From assembly GCF_009604455.1 (NCBI RefSeq), contig NZ_WEGL01000001.1, positions 744,001-808,000 on the forward strand: DNA of 64,000 nt. Direction: 5' to 3'. The translations under genes were made by a program, and so were the position numbers. This document shows positions 10,035-17,978 of the stretch, piece after piece (position 1 is the first letter of the stretch; every line of letters starts with the position of its first letter). The notes beneath the pieces were generated by a model. The model did not search any database and was not told the origin of the DNA. It saw only the letters and a program-made list of their open reading frames with translations. This DNA comes from Streptomyces sp. RB17 (lineage in GTDB: Bacteria; Actinomycetota; Actinomycetes; Streptomycetales; Streptomycetaceae).

Positions 10035-11767
10035 CAGGCAGCCTCCGCTTCCGTCAGCTGGGAGAGCACGATCTCCCGGTAGGTCTCATTGGCCGCCATC
10101 AGCTCCCGGTGCCGGCCGGAGCCGACCACGCGGCCCTCGTCCAGCACGATGATCCGGTCGGCTTCCCGGATGGTCGCCACCCGCTGGGCGACGATGACGA
10201 CGGTCGCCTCGGCGGTCTCGCGGGCGAGCGCGGTGCGCAGGGCCGCGTCGGTGGCGTAGTCGAGCGCGGAGAAGGAGTCGTCGAAGAGGTAGATCTCGGG
10301 ACGCTGGACCAGGGTGCGGGCGATGGCGAGCCGCTGGCGCTGGCCGCCGGAGACGTTCGTACCGCCCTGGGCGATCGGCGCGTCCAGGCCGCCCTCCAGC
10401 TTGCTCACGAAGTCCTTGGCCTGCGCCACCTCCAGCGCGTGCCACAGCTCCTCGTCGGTGGCGTCCGGATTGCCGTAGCGCAGGTTGGTCGCGACCGTCC
10501 CCGCGAACAGGTACGGCTTCTGCGGCACCAGCCCGACCGTCTTCGCGAGCAGCCTCGGCTCGACCCGCTGGACGTCGACGCCGTCGACCAGCACCTCGCC
10601 CTCGGTGGCGTCGAACAGCCGCGGGACCAGCCCGAGCAGCGTCGACTTGCCGCTGCCGGTGGAGCCGATCACGGCGGTCGTCTCACCGGGCCGGGCCACC
10701 AGGTCGATGGACTTCAGCACCGGCTCCTCGGCACCCGGATAGCGGAAGCCCGCCCCACGGATCTCCAGATGCCCGTGCCGGCGCAGCTCGGTGACCGGTG
10801 CGGCCGGCGGCACCACGCTGGAGTCGGTCCCGAGGACCTCCTCGATGCGCTCCGCGCACACCTCCGCGCGCGGCACCATCATGAACATGAAGGTGGCCAT
10901 CATCACGGACATGACGATCTGCATCAGATAGGCGAGGAACGCGGTCAGGTCACCGATCTGCATCCCGCCGCTGTCGATGCGGTGGGCGCCGAACCACACG
11001 ACCGCGATCGACGACAGGTTCACCACCGTCATGACGATCGGGAACATCAGCGCGAGCATCCGGCCGGTGGCCAGCTGCATCTCGGTGAGATCGCCGTTGG
11101 CCTTCCCGAACCGGCCCTGCTCGTACTCGTCGCGCACGAAGGCGCGGATCACCCGGTTGCCGGTGATCTGCTCGCGCAGCACCCGGTTCACCGTGTCCAG
11201 GCGGACCTGCATCGACCGGAACAGCGGCCGCAGCCGGCGCACGATCAGGGTGACGCAGATGGCCAGCACCGGCACGACGGCGACCAGCACGCCGGACAGC
11301 GGCACGTCCAGGCCGAGTGCCAGGACGATGCCGCCCACGCACATGATGGGCGCCGACACCATCAGGGTGAACGTCATCAGGGCCAGCATCTGGACCTGCT
11401 GTACGTCATTCGTCGTACGCGTGATGAGCGAGGGCGCCCCGAAGTGACCCACCTCGCGCGCGGAGAAGGACTGCACCCGGTCGAAGACGGCACCGCGCAC
11501 GTCCCGGCCGAGCGCGGAGGCGGTCCGCGCACCGAAGTACACGGCGCCCATGTTGCAGACGACCTGGGCCAGCGAGATGCCGATCATCAGGGCGCCGAAG
11601 GACAGGATGTAATCCGTGTCACCCTTCACGACACCGTTGTCGATGATGTGCGCGTTCAACGTGGGCAGGTAGAGGGTGGCGCAAGTCTGCAGGAACTGCA
11701 GCAGCACCAGGAGGGCTATGGGTTTCTTGTAGGGCCTGAGATAGGTCCGCAGGAGTCGTATGAGCAC
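10034..11767 (-). CDS. ABC exporter, half-transporter with degenerate ATPase site
   Basis: 577 residues beginning at GTG: six predicted helices (first near residues 18-40) and a C-terminal nucleotide-binding domain with Walker A GSTGSGKST near 365 and signature NVSGGQRQRLAIARTL near 470. Walker B reads YLFDDSFSALD, so the catalytic Glu is replaced by Asp. In heterodimeric exporters one composite ATP site is commonly degenerate in this way, while the partner retains Glu. The two genes form an operon on the minus strand. Upstream lies about 110 nt of leader, then the 27-bp hairpin array. Confidence 0.9.
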   Translation of the reverse strand: MLIRLLRTYLRPYKKPIALLVLLQFLQTCATLYLPTLNAHIIDNGVVKGDTDYILSFGALMIGISLAQVVCNMGAVYFGARTASALGRDVRGAVFDRVQSFSAREVGHFGAPSLITRTTNDVQQVQMLALMTFTLMVSAPIMCVGGIVLALGLDVPLSGVLVAVVPVLAICVTLIVRRLRPLFRSMQVRLDTVNRVLREQITGNRVIRAFVRDEYEQGRFGKANGDLTEMQLATGRMLALMFPIVMTVVNLSSIAVVWFGAHRIDSGGMQIGDLTAFLAYLMQIVMSVMMATFMFMMVPRAEVCAERIEEVLGTDSSVVPPAAPVTELRRHGHLEIRGAGFRYPGAEEPVLKSIDLVARPGETTAVIGSTGSGKSTLLGLVPRLFDATEGEVLVDGVDVQRVEPRLLAKTVGLVPQKPYLFAGTVATNLRYGNPDATDEELWHALEVAQAKDFVSKLEGGLDAPIAQGGTNVSGGQRQRLAIARTLVQRPEIYLFDDSFSALDYATDAALRTALARETAEATVVIVAQRVATIREADRIIVLDEGRVVGSGRHRELMAANETYREIVLSQLTEAEAA

Positions 11768-11877
11768 GCTTGGTCTCTCGGAGTCGGCGGGTGGGGGCTG
11801 ATCGGTTGCCCTTGGCCCCTATCGTCGGACACTCCACCCGCGTTACCTCAACCGATTAACCCGCGAACAGGCCCCTT

Positions 11878-12257
11878 GAGCTGAGAGCGGAATGCTCCCG
11901 CGCCGAGCCGAGAGCGGGGACGCTTCCGGGGTGAGCCGAGAGCGGGAAGCTTCCGGGCCGAGCTAGGAGCGGGATGCTTCCGGGGTGAGCTAGGAGCGGG
12001 ACGCTTCCGGGTCGAGCTAGGAGCGGGACGCTTCCGGGCGGAGCCGAGAGTGGGACGCTCCCGGGGCGAGCTAGGAGCGGAGGCGCTCTCGGGCCGTGTT
12101 AGGAGCGGAGCGCTCCCGGGGTGAGCCAGGAGCGGGACGCTTCCGGGGTGAGCCGAGAGCGGAATGCTCCCGGGCCGAGCCGAGAGCGGGGGCCCTTCCG
12201 GGGGGAGCCGAGAGTGGGACGCTTCCGGCCGAGCTAGGAGCGGAACGCTCCCGGGTG
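11878..12257. repeat. Array of 14 tandem ~27-bp hairpin-forming units
   Basis: Fourteen head-to-tail units of 26-28 bp, consensus close to GAGCYRGGAGCGGGACGC then TTCCGGGGT, starting at 11878, 11905, 11933, 11960, 11987, 12014, 12041, 12068, 12096, 12123, 12150, 12177, 12205 and 12231. Most units hold a short stem GGAGCG/CGCTCC or CGCTTC around a GGA or GAA triloop; variation tends to keep G-T wobble pairing on the plus strand. There are no unique spacers, so it is not a CRISPR array. It lies between the FGGY kinase and the ABC exporter operon, and the last unit encodes the kinase C-terminus. Reading frames run through it but are Ser/Pro/Arg shadow translations. Confidence 0.9.
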
Positions 12258-13673
12258 GGTCTGTTCGCGCACCGCCGTGAACTGCTGCCGCACCGCCTGC
12301 CCCACGGCCAGCTCGTCTCCCGGCTCCAGCACCTGCGCCGCCGCGCCCTGCCAGGCCGGCGGTGTGCGCGGATCGAGTGTGCCCTGCGACACACCGAGCG
12401 CCCAGGCCGCCTGCCGGGCCGCGCCGATCGCCGCGTAGTCCGCGGGCTGCGGTACGACGACCTGCGCGCCGAACAGCGAGGGCGCCGAGGCCTGTACGGC
12501 GGGCAACTCTGCGGCCGGGCCGAGCAGGAAGATCCGCCGCACGTCCACGCCCCGCCCGCGCAGCACGTCCAGCGCGTCGCCGAGCCCGCACAGCATGCCC
12601 TCGAACGCGGCCCGCGCCAGGTGCTCGGGCTTCATCGACTCGCGCCGCAGGCCCGCGAGCGTCCCGGCGGTGTGCGGCAGGTTCGGCGTCCGCTCACCCT
12701 CCAGATAGGGGAGCAGGACGAGTCCGTGGGCGCCAGGCGTGGACTTCATCGCCAGCTCGGACAGGCTCTCCAGGTCCGCCAGTCCGAGGAGTTCGGCGGT
12801 CCCGCGCAGGGTCCGCACGGCGTTGAGCGTGGTCACGACCGGCAGGTGCATGCCGGTGGCGTCGGCGAGCGAGGTGATCATCCCGGACTGGTCGGCGAGC
12901 GCCTCGGGGTGCACGGCCATCACGGACCCGGACGCCCCGAGGGACACGACCGCGTCCCCCAGCCCGATCCCGAGCCCGAACGCGGCGGCCATGGTCTCCC
13001 CGGTGCCGGCGGAGATCAGCAGCCCCTCCGGCGTCGTACCGGCCGCGTCCGACGGGCCGATCACCTCGGGCAGCATCGCCTGGTGGCCGAGCGCCAGCTC
13101 GACCAGGTCGGGCCGGTAGGCGCCGGTCCCGGCCGACCAGTACCCGGTGCCGGAGGCGCCACCGCGATCGGTGGTCCTGCGTACCGGCCGCCCGAGCAAC
13201 TGCCAGACCAGCCAGTCGTGCGCCTGGAGCAGTACGGCCGTCCTGCGGGCGTTCTCCGGCTCGGTCTTCGCGAGCCAGCGCAGCTTGGTGACCGGCTGTG
13301 CGGCGGACGGCACGCACCCGACGGCCTGCGCCCAGGCCTCCCGGCCGCCGAGCGCGTCGACGAGATCCGCCGCCGCGACCTGCGCCCGCTTGTCGCCGCC
13401 GGCCAGCGCCGGGCGCACGGTGTTGCCCTGGGCGTCCAGCGGGACCAGGGCGTTCTGCTGGGCCGACACGCCGATGGCCTGCACGCCCTCCAGCAGGCCG
13501 CCGCCGGCCGCCTCGCCGAGGGAGAGCAGCCAGGCCTGCGGGTCCACGTCGCTGGGCCGGCCCTCCACCGGATGCGGGGCGTATCCCTGCCGCAGTACGG
13601 CACCGGTGTCCATGTCGCAGACGACGATGCGTGTGAATTCCGGTGAGCTGTCCAAGCCGGCGACTATCCCCAT
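12234..13673 (-). CDS. FGGY-family carbohydrate kinase (xylulokinase-like)
   Basis: 479 residues, close to the usual length of FGGY kinases, which phosphorylate sugars or polyols in the cytoplasm using ATP. It has the N-terminal GLDSSPEFTRIVVCDMDTG phosphate-binding hairpin (the usual STQSTK is altered to SSPEFTR), a GVSAQQNALVPLD segment, GTGYWSAGTGAY, the xylulokinase-type LLPYLEGERTPNLP and the C-terminal AAIGAARQAA ATP-binding loop. Substrate is probably xylulose or a similar ketose, but the altered hairpin leaves this open. The final codons and TAG stop lie inside the last unit of the hairpin array. Confidence 0.8.
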   Translation of the reverse strand: MGIVAGLDSSPEFTRIVVCDMDTGAVLRQGYAPHPVEGRPSDVDPQAWLLSLGEAAGGGLLEGVQAIGVSAQQNALVPLDAQGNTVRPALAGGDKRAQVAAADLVDALGGREAWAQAVGCVPSAAQPVTKLRWLAKTEPENARRTAVLLQAHDWLVWQLLGRPVRRTTDRGGASGTGYWSAGTGAYRPDLVELALGHQAMLPEVIGPSDAAGTTPEGLLISAGTGETMAAAFGLGIGLGDAVVSLGASGSVMAVHPEALADQSGMITSLADATGMHLPVVTTLNAVRTLRGTAELLGLADLESLSELAMKSTPGAHGLVLLPYLEGERTPNLPHTAGTLAGLRRESMKPEHLARAAFEGMLCGLGDALDVLRGRGVDVRRIFLLGPAAELPAVQASAPSLFGAQVVVPQPADYAAIGAARQAAWALGVSQGTLDPRTPPAWQGAAAQVLEPGDELAVGQAVRQQFTAVREQTHPGAFRS

Positions 13674-13858
13674 GCCCTGAATTTTGCAGCATCCCTGCGG
13701 TTACGGGAGCCGAGGGCGCCGAAGGGGGGTGGGGACACTGCGTGTGGGCGGGTGCGTGGGTCGGCGGGTGCGGGTCGTGCGTGGCTCGTCGCGCAGTCCC
13801 CGTGCCCCTGGGTGGTTCCGCTGGGTGGGTCCGCGCTCCCGTGCGCCGAAAAGTCCCG

Positions 13859-14164
13859 TTACGTGTTGCTGGTGCCCCAGTCGTCCTCGGGGGTGCCGTT
13901 GAGGTTCCGCTCCCGCAGGGACCTCACGCGCTGGGCCACCGTCTCCGGAACCCGGTCGCCGACCCGGTCGCTGACCGTGTGGAAGGCCCTGCCGGCGTAC
14001 TGGCGGCCCTGCTGGGCGGCGGTCTCGGCCGTGTTGCGGACGGCCGGGTTCTGCGCGATCCGCTGAGCGGACTTCTTCAGCTGCTCGTAGCGCTCGCGTC
14101 CGGCCCTCGTGCCGAGTACGTAACCGAGGGCCAGTCCGGCGACGAACGTGAGCCGGTAGCGCAT
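13859..14164 (-). CDS. YtxH-like small membrane-anchored protein
   Basis: 101 residues from ATG at 14164, chosen over an in-frame GTG three codons upstream because GGAAGG sits at normal distance from the ATG. One N-terminal hydrophobic segment (LTFVAGLALGYVLG) is followed by GTRAGRERYEQLKKSAQRI and a charged helical tail, the pattern of actinobacterial YtxH-domain proteins. These are anchored in the membrane with a cytoplasmic coiled tail; function is unknown. It stands alone, divergent from the tRNA genes. Confidence 0.75.
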   Translation of the reverse strand: MRYRLTFVAGLALGYVLGTRAGRERYEQLKKSAQRIAQNPAVRNTAETAAQQGRQYAGRAFHTVSDRVGDRVPETVAQRVRSLRERNLNGTPEDDWGTSNT

Positions 14165-14323
14165 GGCTGCCACCCTTCCCTTGCCTTGGTCTGCGGTGCG
14201 ACGTGGGCGCCGGGGGGAACCGATTGGCGGACCACCCCCCTGCTTGCGCTAATGTATGTGTCGCAGCGAGCGAGCGCCCCCTGGCGAATACCCAGGGAGG
14301 TACGTTCGATGCAATCGAGGCGA

Positions 14324-14396
14324 TCCTCCGTAGCTCAATTGGCAGAGCAGCCGGCTGTTAACCGGCAGGTTACTGGTTCGAGTCCAGTCGGGGGAG
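14324..14396 (+). tRNA. tRNA-Asn (anticodon GTT), copy 1
   Basis: 73 nt with a full cloverleaf: acceptor TCCTCCG paired with CGGGGGA (one T-G wobble), D-arm AGCTCAATTGGCAGAGC, anticodon loop CTGTTAA with GTT at positions 34-36, T-arm TTCGAGT. CCA is not encoded. Confidence 0.97.
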
Positions 14397-14402
14397 CTTC
14401 GG

Positions 14403-14475
14403 TCCTCCGTAGCTCAATTGGCAGAGCAGCCGGCTGTTAACCGGCAGGTTACTGGTTCGAGTCCAGTCGGGGGAG
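14403..14475 (+). tRNA. tRNA-Asn (anticodon GTT), copy 2
   Basis: Identical in all 73 nt to the copy at 14324-14396 and separated from it by only 6 nt, so both are presumably processed from one transcript. A Rho-independent terminator follows at 14487. Confidence 0.97.
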
Positions 14476-14486
14476 CGCACTGAACG

Positions 14487-14509
14487 AGGGCCCCTTGGGG
14501 GTCCTTTTT
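14487..14509 (+). terminator. Rho-independent terminator of the tRNA-Asn pair
   Basis: An 8-bp stem (AGGGCCCC with GGGGTCCT, one G-T pair) with a TTG loop is followed by TTTTT. This is one of the few canonical T-tailed terminators in the window. Confidence 0.85.
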
Positions 14510-14651
14510 CATGCCCGGGGGAACCGCCGTGCCTGCGCCGAAGTCCTCAAGGTCATGAGCAGCACGGAAGCCGACCATCCGAAGCAGGAGATCGTATGAG
14601 CGGCTATGCTGCGGCAACAGGCGCGCACACTTGTACGCGACACGCCGCTAT

Positions 14652-14725
14652 GGGGCGGTAGCTCAGCCGGTTAGAGCAGCGGACTCATAATCCGTCGGCC
14701 GTGGGTTCGAGTCCCACCCGCCCCA
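14652..14725 (+). tRNA. tRNA with CAT anticodon (Ile2 or elongator Met)
   Basis: 74 nt, acceptor GGGGCGG paired with CCGCCCC, anticodon loop CTCATAA. CCA is encoded directly after the discriminator A (14726-14728). The CTCATAA loop and C-G pair in the acceptor resemble tRNA-Ile2, whose C34 is modified to lysidine by TilS, but elongator tRNA-Met cannot be excluded by eye. Confidence 0.9.
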
Positions 14726-14732
14726 CCAGGCA

Positions 14733-14762
14733 CCGCAGATGCAGAACCGTTTCTATCTGCGG
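14733..14762 (+). terminator. Hairpin after the CAT tRNA
   Basis: A perfect 8-bp inverted repeat CCGCAGAT/ATCTGCGG with a 14-nt loop begins 5 nt after the encoded CCA. It probably terminates or helps process the tRNA transcript; there is no T-run. Confidence 0.5.
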
Positions 14763-15098
14763 AATCGTGAGAACGGGCGCTGCCGCACCAGCGTGGCGGC
14801 GTCCGTTCACTTACTCGGATCAAGATCCAGGGGACGCCCAGGGGACTCGGTTGGGCGACATCCGAGGCACAGCCGAAACAGGTCGTATCGTCTGATGGCG
14901 CCGTGCCCCGGAGTACCCGTAGTCCGCTGCCGGCTCGGCCACCGCTACGAACAGGCCGAACAGTTGGGTGCTGTGCGTCGGCGGAGGCGTCGCCCTTCCC
15001 ATTCGAGGGATGCCGGCCCCGCCGCGCGAGCCGGCACTGAACGGCCTCGCCCCAGCGTCACCCGCTCTTCGGGACGGGTGATGGTTCTTCGGACCGTG
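14763..15098. other. Stretch without a recognisable gene
   Basis: About 340 nt between the CAT tRNA and the toxin remnant. Both strands were read: only short frames without family features are present. No duplicated tRNA 3' end was seen, so there is no evidence for an intact integrated element. Confidence 0.5.
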
Positions 15099-15206
15099 TC
15101 AGTAGTGGTACCGAGCCCGGACGATGATCAACTCATCGTCGGCCGGCTTGTACACGAGCCGGTGCGTGTCGTCGATTCTCCGAGACCAGTAGCCCGGGAA
15201 CTGCGT
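15099..15206 (-). pseudogene. YoeB/Txe-type mRNA endonuclease toxin, C-terminal remnant
   Basis: The last 35 residues read FPGYWSRRIDDTHRLVY then KPADDELIIVRARYHY and stop, a close match to the YoeB/Txe C-terminus (GFWSRRI..EHRLVY...RYHY). In that family this part holds catalytic residues of a ribosome-dependent mRNA nuclease. Upstream on the same strand the sequence no longer resembles the toxin, and no YefM/Axe antitoxin was found, so this is a truncated relic. It lies just beyond the tRNA genes. Confidence 0.6.
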
Positions 15207-15459
15207 CTCGACGACGATCAGTGGGTCCACCTGTACGAGCTCGCGGCCAAGAGCGATACCGTCCGACCGCGCCGCAGACCGCGCCCCAAGGTCCAGCCGC
15301 AGTTGCAGCGCATGCTCAACGTGTGCCTTCGGCACTGCCGCAATCCCCGGCTGCTGCCGGGGCTCAGCGGCTCGATGCCGTCGACGGGCGGCATGTGACT
15401 GGCACCGGACCCAGAGTCCCCCGGTCCGCGCAGGGGACGGACGGGCCGCTGTGGGCCGC

Positions 15460-15465
15460 CATACT
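15460..15465 (+). promoter_or_regulatory. Putative -10 box of the kinase gene (leaderless)
   Basis: CATACT ends 6 nt before the ATG at 15472 and no ribosome binding site is present; the same hexamer sits before dgt. Confidence 0.4.
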
Positions 15466-16911
15466 GCGCGCATGGAACGCATAGGGGGATACCTCGTTGA
15501 GCGGAAGCTCGGTGAGGGAGGGATGGGGGCCGTCTTTATCGCGCGCACGCGTGGCGGTCGTGCGGTCGCGCCGAAGGTCGCCGAGGCGGAGCTGGCGGCG
15601 GACCCCTCCTTCCGTGAGCGGCTCCGCAGCGAGGTCGAGGCGGCCCGTGCGGTCGGCGGTTTCCACCCGGCTCCCGTGGTGGACGCGGACGTCGACGGTG
15701 AGCCGCCGTGGCTCGCGACCGCCTGGACCACCTACATCCCCGGACCGAGCCTCGCGGCCCGGCTCGCTGCCCAGGGCGCGATGGACGAGCCGCAGCTGCG
15801 GGCGCTGGCCGCCGCGCTCGCCGAGGCGCTGGAGTCCATCCACTCCTGCGGTCTGGTGCACCGCGACATCAAGCCCGGCAACATCATCATGGCCGAGGAC
15901 GGGCCGCGCGTCCTCGACTTCGGAATCGCCCGGGCCGTCGAGTCCACCCGCCTCACCGCCACCGGCACCGCCTTCGGCACGCCCGGCTTCCTCGCTCCCG
16001 AGCAGGCCCTCGGCCACGATGTGACCGGCGCCGCCGACGTGTTCGCCCTCGGTGCCGTCCTGGCCGCCGCGACAGGCGGCAGCGCCTGGGGCGAGGGCAC
16101 GCCGATGGGGCTGATGTACCGCTCCGTCCACGAGCCGCCGAACGTGTCCGCCGTACCCGCCGCGCTGGTGGACCTGGTGTCGGCGTGCCTGGCGACGGAT
16201 CCCGCGGCCCGGCCGACGCCCACCGAGGTGCTGGACCGGCTGACGGCGCTGCCGCAGTACCCGGCCCAGCCGGCCGTCCCGTCGCACACCCCGACGCTCG
16301 CCGCACCCGCGCAGCCCTTGACGCCCCCACAGATCCCGGCAACGCCCTGGACGCCCCCGCACTTCCCCGCGACCCCTACAGCGTCCCCGCACATGCCCTC
16401 GACCCCCTCGACCCCCTCGTACTTCCCCGCGGCCTCCTCGACGCCCCCACACATGCTGCCCGCGCCGTCCGCGGCTCCGCCGCAGGTCCCGTACGGGTTC
16501 GGGCCGCCGATGCCGTACGGCGCACCGGAGGCCGTGCTCGCCGACCGGGAGTCCGGCATCGTCGTCGACGCGACCGGGGGTGCTCTTCGAAATCGCCGGT
16601 GCGGCCGCCGACTTCGAATGGGCGGAGATCGCCCGTGTCAGCCGTACGCCCTCGGCACGCGGCAACCGGCTCACGGTGACGGTGCAGTTGTGGGACGGCG
16701 GCGTGTACTCCTGCGAGCTGAACGCCCGTCGGCCGGCCCGGCTCGCCGAGTGGATCGCCCACCTCGACCACGTCCTCGGCCAGCACCTGGCCGGCCGGCA
16801 GCCGTTCAGGAGCGAAGACCTGGCCCGTACTTGGCTTGGGCATGCCCAGTGCTGGGCACGGACCTCCTACCGGGAGCCGCCGGGGGGCGGCGCCGGCAGG
16901 AGGAGGGCGTC

Positions 16912-17013
16912 ATGGACCGTCGGATCAGAGTGCGTGTCAGTCGTCGGCCCGCCGCCCCGCGCGGCCAGGAGATCGACCGCAGGACGCCTTCGGGGCGCAT
17001 CCTGCCGTACTGA
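16912..17013 (+). CDS. Possible small protein, 33 residues
   Basis: ATG at 16912 is preceded by an excellent AGGAGG at 8 nt spacing. The product is MDRRIRVRVSRRPAAPRGQE followed by IDRRTPSGRILPY: very basic, with no known family. It lies at the end of the frameshifted kinase locus and just before a T-tailed terminator (17034-17063). It shares the frame of the kinase N-terminal part, so it might be an accident of that frame. The ribosome binding site is the only positive evidence. Confidence 0.35.
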   Translation: MDRRIRVRVSRRPAAPRGQEIDRRTPSGRILPY

Positions 17014-17033
17014 CCACCGCTCACACCCAGCCG

Positions 17034-17063
17034 CCGGGCGTCACCACGCCCGGTGCGTTTTTT
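17034..17063 (+). terminator. Rho-independent terminator
   Basis: CCGGGCGT/ACGCCCGG stem of 8 bp with a CACC loop followed by six Ts at 17058-17063. It ends the kinase/small-ORF transcript. Confidence 0.85.
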
Positions 17064-17091
17064 GACGCCGAGCGCGCCCTGAACGACCGAA

Positions 17092-17129
17092 ACGCCCAGC
17101 GGCCCGGGAACTCCGGTGCCGCTGGGCGT
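17092..17129. terminator. Hairpin between convergent genes
   Basis: Perfect 12-bp inverted repeat ACGCCCAGCGGC/GCCGCTGGGCGT with a 14-nt loop, between the kinase locus and the convergent LysR remnant; it can act for either strand. Confidence 0.7.
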
Positions 17130-17164
17130 CGTTGTGCTCGTGTGACCGTTCTTCCGCCGCAGGA

Positions 17165-17530
17165 TCAGGAAGCCCGCGCCGTGTGTGCCGCGCGGGTCAC
17201 CTCGGGCAGCGGGTCGGCGCGGCGGGCTACGTCGAGCAGGGCGTGCAGCGTGCGCTCGCCCGGCCCCAGCCGCGGACGCCACTGGGCCACGATGCTGACC
17301 GGGCGGATCCGCTCGGCCAGCCGCAGCTCGACCAGCTCGCCCTCCTGCAGCTCCCGGGTGACCGCCAGCTCCGGCAGCAGCGAGACCCCGTGCCCGTGCC
17401 CGGTGAGCCGCAGCAGCGCCGACAACGACCCCTGGATCATCGCCAGTTGGGCCCCGGCCAGCAGATCACGGCCGAAGCGGTCCACCAGCATCTCCGAGGT
17501 GCACCCGGGCTCGGCCACCAGGAAGTCGTA
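17165..17530 (-). pseudogene. LysR-type regulator, C-terminal half only
   Basis: The reading frame encodes about 120 residues of a LysR effector-binding domain (YDFLVAEPGCTSEML, then GHGVSLLPELAV, then LHALLDVARRA). The helix-turn-helix half is missing: the frame meets a TGA exactly where homology stops near 17530. The adjacent DNA continues as the second half of a transporter gene on the other strand. A deletion that removed both divergent N-termini explains this. No DNA-binding protein can be made. Confidence 0.8.
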
Positions 17531-17919
17531 CTGTCACCGGTCGGCTCGTGGCCCGCTACGGCCCCCGTCCGATCCTGCTGACCGGCATGTCCGCCTCCGT
17601 CGTCGCCGGTGTGCTGCTGGCCTTCTGCATCGGCCACCACCCGCCGCTGCCGCTGATCATCGCCGCCGAGCTGGCGCTCGCCGCCACCGGAACCCTGTCC
17701 ATCCCGGGCGCCGCTGCCGCGATGGCCGTCTCGGCACCGCCCGAGTACGCCGCCACCAGCCAGGGCGCGCTCAACGGCATCCGGCAGGCGGGCTCGGCGC
17801 TGGGCATCGCGGTGCTCGGCACCCTCGGCGCGCTCACCACCTCCGGCTACGTCCTCATCGGCATCGGCCTGCTGGCCGTGCTGCTGGTGGCCAGGGCGAC
17901 GGCCAGGCCCAGCGCCTGA
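17531..17919 (+). pseudogene. MFS transporter, C-terminal remnant
   Basis: Begins abruptly with TGRLVARYGPRPILLTGM, the loop motif that in DHA2-like MFS proteins lies mid-protein, and continues through three or four hydrophobic segments to a normal stop. About 125 residues remain of an expected 450-500. The start of homology abuts the LysR remnant directly. The downstream sequence contains SQGALNGIRQAGSALGIAVLG, typical of drug-efflux MFS transporters. An internal GTG at 17548 exists but a functional transporter is not expected. Confidence 0.8.
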
Positions 17920-17945
17920 CGCGCGGTCACCGACGCTCACAGACC

Positions 17946-17978
17946 GACGCCCCGGGTAGTCCCCCGTCCCGGGGCGTC
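17946..17978 (+). terminator. Hairpin terminator after the MFS remnant
   Basis: Perfect 11-bp stem GACGCCCCGGG/CCCGGGGCGTC with an 11-nt loop. It touches the first codon available to the next remnant (17979). Confidence 0.7.

Larger units (their letters stand above)
15472..17065 (+). pseudogene. Ser/Thr protein kinase, frameshifted in a G-run
   Basis: The N-terminal kinase domain looks active: glycine loop LGEGGMGAVF near residue 13, RAVAPK lysine near 36, VHRDIKPGNIIM near 131 and DFGIARA near 150, then LAPEQAL. A Pro/Thr-rich linker with TPP/TPS repeats follows (residues about 265-350). The conserved C-terminal domain (GVLFEIAGAAADFEWAEIAR onward) is in another frame: five Gs at 16576-16580 would need to be four. 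As read, the first frame runs on to a stop at 17013 and the second to 17065. The change may be real or a sequencing error; the catalytic half would still be made as a cytosolic kinase. Confidence 0.75.

Noticed and set aside
11878..12257. CRISPR array
   Set aside because: The whole 27-bp unit repeats with no unique spacers, and no cas genes are in the window.
11848..12591. Secreted 9-residue-repeat protein encoded by the hairpin array
   Set aside because: The frame overlaps the kinase out of frame, has no signal peptide or ribosome binding site, and units of 26 or 28 bp break its periodicity.
14652..15470. Integrated element using the CAT tRNA as attachment site
   Set aside because: No integrase, no direct repeat of the tRNA 3' end and no mobile-element genes were found; only a toxin relic suggests past insertion.
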